Below, in pieces: positions 6,735 through 9,291 of a stretch of DNA of 9,291 bases; the first letter of the stretch is position 1, and each line of letters begins with the position of its first letter. Source of the stretch: JAAYAY01 sp964429355 (GTDB taxonomy: Bacteria > Planctomycetota > Planctomycetia > Pirellulales > Thermoguttaceae); contig CAYSCH010000373.1 in the NCBI GenBank assembly GCA_964429355.1, positions 1 through 9,291 on the forward strand. Direction: 5' to 3'. The translations under genes were made by a program, and so were the position numbers. The notes beneath the pieces were generated by a model. It did not search any database and was not told the DNA's origin. It was given only the letters and a program-made list of their open reading frames with translations.

Positions 6735-6782
6735 GCCCAACGCACCGGCAAATCGCCGGCTCGCTTGGGCGCACAACTGCGC
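6735..6782. promoter_or_regulatory. Two overlapping inverted repeats upstream of the oxidoreductase
   Basis: The first dyad (6735-6770) pairs GCCCAA with TTGGGC, then CG with CG, then CCGGC with GCCGG around the loop AAATC, with a CA/CT mismatch and one bulged base. The second (6769-6782) pairs GCGCA with TGCGC around CAAC. They share bases 6769-6770, so the full stems could not form together in one RNA. They lie 70-120 bases upstream of the oxidoreductase ATG. An operator or a leader-RNA structure is possible; no regulator is visible nearby. Confidence 0.4.
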
Positions 6783-6896
6783 TAAACAAGGCTTACACCC
6801 CAGGCAGGCGCGCCCCGCTACCCCACTCGGTTGAAATGTTGCCCTCTTCCAATTCGAGGAACGAAGTATCACCAAAGAAACTACATGCTCGGTTGT

Positions 6897-6919
6897 GGCC
6901 CCGTTCAGTCCACGGGGTC
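6897..6919. repeat. Small palindrome with CCCCGT/ACGGGG arms
   Basis: CCCCGT (6899-6904) and ACGGGG (6912-6917) flank seven bases. The outer G6897-C6919 pair and a G-U wobble extend the stem in the plus-strand RNA. It resembles the 4971-4983 palindrome in having C/G tetrads around a short unpaired centre. The stop codon of the possible 69-residue ORF falls inside its loop. No U-run follows on either strand. Confidence 0.3.
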
Positions 6920-7114
6920 AGAAATACACAGGCGTGTGTAACGCTGGCCAATCAGAACGGCGACCTCCTCAAGGGAGCCCACTGGCAGGACCAAACAGGC
7001 CACAACGACAGGAGCAAGCCCGAAGGACGACAGAAACCATCGAGCGAATAGCGACATCCGGCGACGTTTTCGGGTACGCAAAGCCAGTCTCCAAACTAGT
7101 GGCAGCACAATCAT
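6905..7114 (-). CDS. Possible small membrane peptide, 69 residues, unknown
   Basis: The frame from ATG 7114 to TGA 6905 encodes a short hydrophobic start (MIVLPLVW), a very basic RTRKRRR stretch, and one hydrophobic segment at about 31-48 (FGLAPVVVACLVLPVGSL) long enough to cross a membrane. AAGGG lies about six bases before the ATG, a fair ribosome-binding site. An internal ATG (residue 20) could also start it. Against it: short length, no known family, and an open frame that continues upstream through the antisense of lpxK. It would be transcribed towards the oxidoreductase. Confidence 0.27.
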   Translation of the reverse strand: MIVLPLVWRLALRTRKRRRMSLFARWFLSSFGLAPVVVACLVLPVGSLEEVAVLIGQRYTRLCISDPVD

Positions 7115-7227
7115 GCAAGCCCTTAGCAAACTGTTCCGTGCTGTGTGCTTATCTTCGCCCGGCACGGCCCGACTGTCAAGGAAGGGGGCGCAACGAAATT
7201 GTGCGGATTGTGACGCCAAGATGAGGA

Positions 7228-7256
7228 TTGTCGCCGCCTTGCAGCCCCGATAAACT
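7228..7256 (+). promoter_or_regulatory. Weak sigma70-like promoter candidate for lpxK
   Basis: TTGTCG (7228-7233) and TAAACT (7251-7256) each match four of six consensus bases and are separated by 17 bases. Transcription would begin near 7263, about 17 bases before the lpxK ATG at 7280 or 29 before the alternative at 7292. The match is weak and could be chance. Confidence 0.25.
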
Positions 7257-7279
7257 CGGATATCTCCCGTCCCACCCAC

Positions 7280-8362
7280 ATGGCAGTCCCCATGTTTAAT
7301 CCAAGCGAATTCCGCAATCTGGTCAGCGGTCGGCAACGAGGATTTCGGGCCGCGTGCCTGCGCACCGTCCTCGCGGGAATCGAACTGCCCTACAGTCTCG
7401 CCGTCCGCTGGCGGAATCGGCGCTACGACTGCCACCGCAAGTCGGTGCACAAGGTGGGGGTACCGGTCATCAGCGTGGGCAACCTGACCTTGGGCGGAAC
7501 GGGCAAAACGCCAATGGTTGCCTGGATTGCGAGGCATTTGCGTCAACAGGGTGTTCGCGTCACTGTCATCAGCCGCGGCTACGGAGCTGAAGCGGGAAGT
7601 CGCAACGACGAGGCCGTCGAACTCGAACGCCATCTCCCTGATGTGCCCCACTTGCAGGATCCCGATCGTGTTGCCGCCGCAGCGATTGCCATCGAAGAAC
7701 TCGGCTGCCAGATGATACTGCTCGACGACGCCTTCCAGCACCGGCGCATTCATCGCGATCTGGATATCGTTCTGCTCGACGCCCTCGAACCCTTCGGCTT
7801 CGAACGCGTCTTTCCACGAGGTACCCTGCGCGAACCGCTCGGCGGCTTGCGGCGAGCCAACGCGGTGATACTCACTCGGGCCGATATGATCGATCGCCCC
7901 CAACGCGATGAGCTTCGCAAACGCGTCGCTCGCCTCGCCCCTCATGCCGCCTGGGCGGAAGGGACCCACGCCCCCGAAGCACTCCTCGCCTCCGATGGCA
8001 CCACCGAAAGCCTCGACCGGCTGCAGGGCCGGCCCATCGCCGCCTTCTGCGGGATCGGCAATCCGGCCGGGTTCCGCCATACCCTCAGCCAGTGCGGATA
8101 CATGGTCATGGCACTCAAGGAATTCCCCGATCACCATCGCTACCAGCGCAGCGATGTCGAGGAGCTGTCCCGCTGGGCCGACCAGTCCGGCGCCGAGGCG
8201 GTTGTCTGCACCGCCAAAGACCTCGTCAAGATCGGCGTCAACCATCTTGGACGACTGCCGCTCTACGCCCTCCTCATCGGCATGCAGTTTCTTGAAGGGC
8301 AGGACGAACTCCAGTCACAACTCGCCGCACTCGCGCAAACCATTCCGAAAGATGATCCATGA
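7280..8362 (+). CDS. lpxK: Tetraacyldisaccharide 4'-kinase (lipid A biosynthesis)
   Basis: Inner-membrane-associated kinase that adds the 4'-phosphate to the tetraacyldisaccharide 1-phosphate precursor of lipid A. The product is 360 residues; E. coli LpxK is about 330. A short N-terminal hydrophobic/amphipathic helix (about 24-45) precedes VPVISVGNLT and the Walker A-type loop GGTGKTP (72-78). Then come SRGYG (98-102), NDEAVEL (109-115), DDAFQHRRIHRD (149-160), LREPLGGLRRANAVILTRAD (183-202), CGIGNP (257-262) and FPDHHRY (282-288). All match the LpxK family in order. The ATG at 7280 has no clear ribosome-binding site, and a second ATG at 7292 is equally possible. The stop overlaps the next gene as ATGA. 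No other lpx gene lies in the window. Its presence implies a lipid A-type outer membrane. Confidence 0.96.
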   Translation: MAVPMFNPSEFRNLVSGRQRGFRAACLRTVLAGIELPYSLAVRWRNRRYDCHRKSVHKVGVPVISVGNLTLGGTGKTPMVAWIARHLRQQGVRVTVISRGYGAEAGSRNDEAVELERHLPDVPHLQDPDRVAAAAIAIEELGCQMILLDDAFQHRRIHRDLDIVLLDALEPFGFERVFPRGTLREPLGGLRRANAVILTRADMIDRPQRDELRKRVARLAPHAAWAEGTHAPEALLASDGTTESLDRLQGRPIAAFCGIGNPAGFRHTLSQCGYMVMALKEFPDHHRYQRSDVEELSRWADQSGAEAVVCTAKDLVKIGVNHLGRLPLYALLIGMQFLEGQDELQSQLAALAQTIPKDDP

Positions 8363-9291
8363 ACCGACAACCGCCCACGCCTCAGCAACCACGCCGGGCT
8401 CATCTTGCTCGACACCCCGCTTTCGCCGCCGTGTTGCTGGCCTTGGCGACGGTGACTCAAGCCGCACAGCCGTTGCCGGACCGCGGCATGGCCCTCTGGC
8501 TCAGTGCCGACCAGGGCGTCGAGACAAGTGAAGGCCGGGTGGTTGCCTGGCGCGACCGCAGTCCGTCCCGGCATCTGGCCCGAGTTCCAGCCGAATTCTC
8601 TGGACCGGCCTTCGACGGTGTCCGGAATGCAGTTCTTTTCTCGCAAGGCACGTTGCTGAAAATCGATACCCGGATCCTGCCGGCTTTCGCTCGCCAGTTC
8701 ACCATTCTGGCGGTCGGACAAGTGGACGAAGCACCGTCGGTCGGGCTGCTTTCGATCCGTAACGCTTCCGTCCCGCTGATTCAGCTCGATGTCGACGAGA
8801 ATACGAATACCCGGTTCATCGTTCGCGACACCCAATCCCGAACCCTGTCCGCAACAACGAAGTGTATTCTCGGAGCTCGCACGCTTTTCGGTGGCATCCT
8901 GACTCAGGGTGAAGCCAATCGGGGGGAAACGGAGGTTCTTTTCGGTTCGCAAACCGAACCCGGCATGACCGGTGACTTCTCCTCGCCTCTGGTGGACTCC
9001 GGGGCATGGATCGGCGGCTTGCCCCTGCCGGGACGCCAATCAGTTTTCTGGAAAGGAACGATTTCAGAAATCCTCGTATACGACCGGGCTTTGACCCAAC
9101 TGGAACTGGAACAAGTCGCAGACTGCCTCACCGCGAAATATGCCCTCAAAGAGCCGGCGAGCCTTGTTGAAGATACCTGGAACATTCTCACCTCGCCACG
9201 CCCCGACCGGCCCGTAACGGACGAACTGAAAACCGACGTTTGCGTGGTCGGTGCCGGGAGTGCAGGCGTGGCTGCAGCCCTCGCCGCCGCT
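8359..9291 (+). CDS. Secreted LamG-like domain fused to FAD-dependent oxidoreductase, C-terminus beyond the window
   Basis: I translated 311 codons from the ATG in the ATGA overlap with lpxK to the right edge without a stop. The N-terminus has an Arg/Pro-rich start and a hydrophobic stretch (about 21-33), with likely signal cleavage near TQAA (33-36). From 44 (MALWLSADQGV) through about 262 the pattern fits a concanavalin/LamG-like sandwich. It includes VVAWRDRSPSRHL, the central strand FTILAVGQV, WIGGLPLPGR and FWKGTISEILVYDRALTQLEL, a typical closing strand and helix of such domains. At 293-311, DVCVVGAGSAGVAAALAAA is the FAD/NAD Rossmann GxGxxG motif starting a second domain. Such fusions are known as secreted FAD-dependent oxidoreductases in planctomycetes. 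The substrate is unknown; carbohydrate binding by the first domain is inference. Overlap with lpxK suggests co-translation, without an obvious metabolic link. Confidence 0.87.
   Translation, partial: MNRQPPTPQQPRRAHLARHPAFAAVLLALATVTQAAQPLPDRGMALWLSADQGVETSEGRVVAWRDRSPSRHLARVPAEFSGPAFDGVRNAVLFSQGTLLKIDTRILPAFARQFTILAVGQVDEAPSVGLLSIRNASVPLIQLDVDENTNTRFIVRDTQSRTLSATTKCILGARTLFGGILTQGEANRGETEVLFGSQTEPGMTGDFSSPLVDSGAWIGGLPLPGRQSVFWKGTISEILVYDRALTQLELEQVADCLTAKYALKEPASLVEDTWNILTSPRPDRPVTDELKTDVCVVGAGSAGVAAALAAA

Larger units (their letters stand above)
6663..7279. other. 617-bp divergent spacer between oxidoreductase and lpxK
   Basis: Several short frames on both strands cross this region but overlap each other and none matches a family I know. 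Supportable contents are two overlapping inverted repeats (6735-6782), a small palindrome (6897-6919), a possible small membrane peptide gene (6905-7114, minus) and a weak promoter-like element (7228-7256, plus). The length and divergent layout suit promoters for both flanking genes. Confidence 0.7.

Noticed and set aside
5496..6785. 429-residue plus-strand frame
   Set aside because: It is antisense to the Gfo/Idh/MocA gene, which has complete motifs and a ribosome-binding site.
6895..7224. 109-residue plus-strand frame in the divergent spacer
   Set aside because: It has a non-ATG start without a ribosome-binding site, no hydrophobic or domain pattern, and overlaps competing frames.
6905..8245. 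446-residue minus-strand frame
   Set aside because: Most of it is antisense to lpxK. Only the last 69 codons, outside lpxK, were kept as a doubtful small ORF.

Overview
The window looks like chromosomal DNA of a GC-rich, Gram-negative-type bacterium, most likely a planctomycete of the Pirellulales kind. This is an inference from gene style: a Tat-exported Gfo/Idh/MocA oxidoreductase with a QKP motif, a secreted LamG-like plus FAD-oxidoreductase fusion, a secreted low-complexity protein rich in Ser, Arg, Gly and Pro with TPR-like helices, and a lipid A kinase gene. No rRNA or tRNA is present to confirm it.

Left part (1-4910, minus strand, read right to left): a large secreted repeat protein (2724-4910), then after 87 bp an FGGY sugar kinase (1149-2636), then a phosphohexomutase (1152 down to the left edge, incomplete). 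Kinase and mutase overlap by four bases (TTGA), so they are probably translationally coupled and act together in sugar-phosphate metabolism. The kinase resembles the cyanobacterial/plant D-ribulokinase-like FGGY proteins more than classical xylulokinases. A 9-bp hairpin that is fully paired only in the minus-strand RNA lies between the repeat protein and the kinase.

Middle (4911-5327): a 417-bp spacer with no convincing gene. It holds a REP-like GGGG-CCCC palindrome followed by an A/T-rich palindrome, and a 50-codon minus-strand reading frame of doubtful status. Then comes the minus-strand Gfo/Idh/MocA oxidoreductase (5328-6662), whose start is better placed at an ATG with a strong ribosome-binding site than at the upstream TTG.

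Divergent spacer (6663-7279): about 617 bp separating the oxidoreductase from the plus-strand genes. It holds two overlapping inverted repeats near the oxidoreductase, a second small palindrome, a possible 69-residue membrane peptide gene on the minus strand, and a weak promoter-like element in front of lpxK.

Right part (7280-9291, plus strand): lpxK (tetraacyldisaccharide 4'-kinase, lipid A synthesis), overlapping by ATGA with a secreted protein whose N-terminal part looks like a LamG/concanavalin-like domain and whose C-terminal part begins an FAD-binding Rossmann fold at the right edge.

The least explained item is the secreted repeat protein, with two nearly identical 126-residue repeats, a decayed third copy in exact register, and a Tyr/Val/Pro repeat tract before a helical C-terminus. 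I see no CRISPR array, phage, transposase or recognisable defence system.
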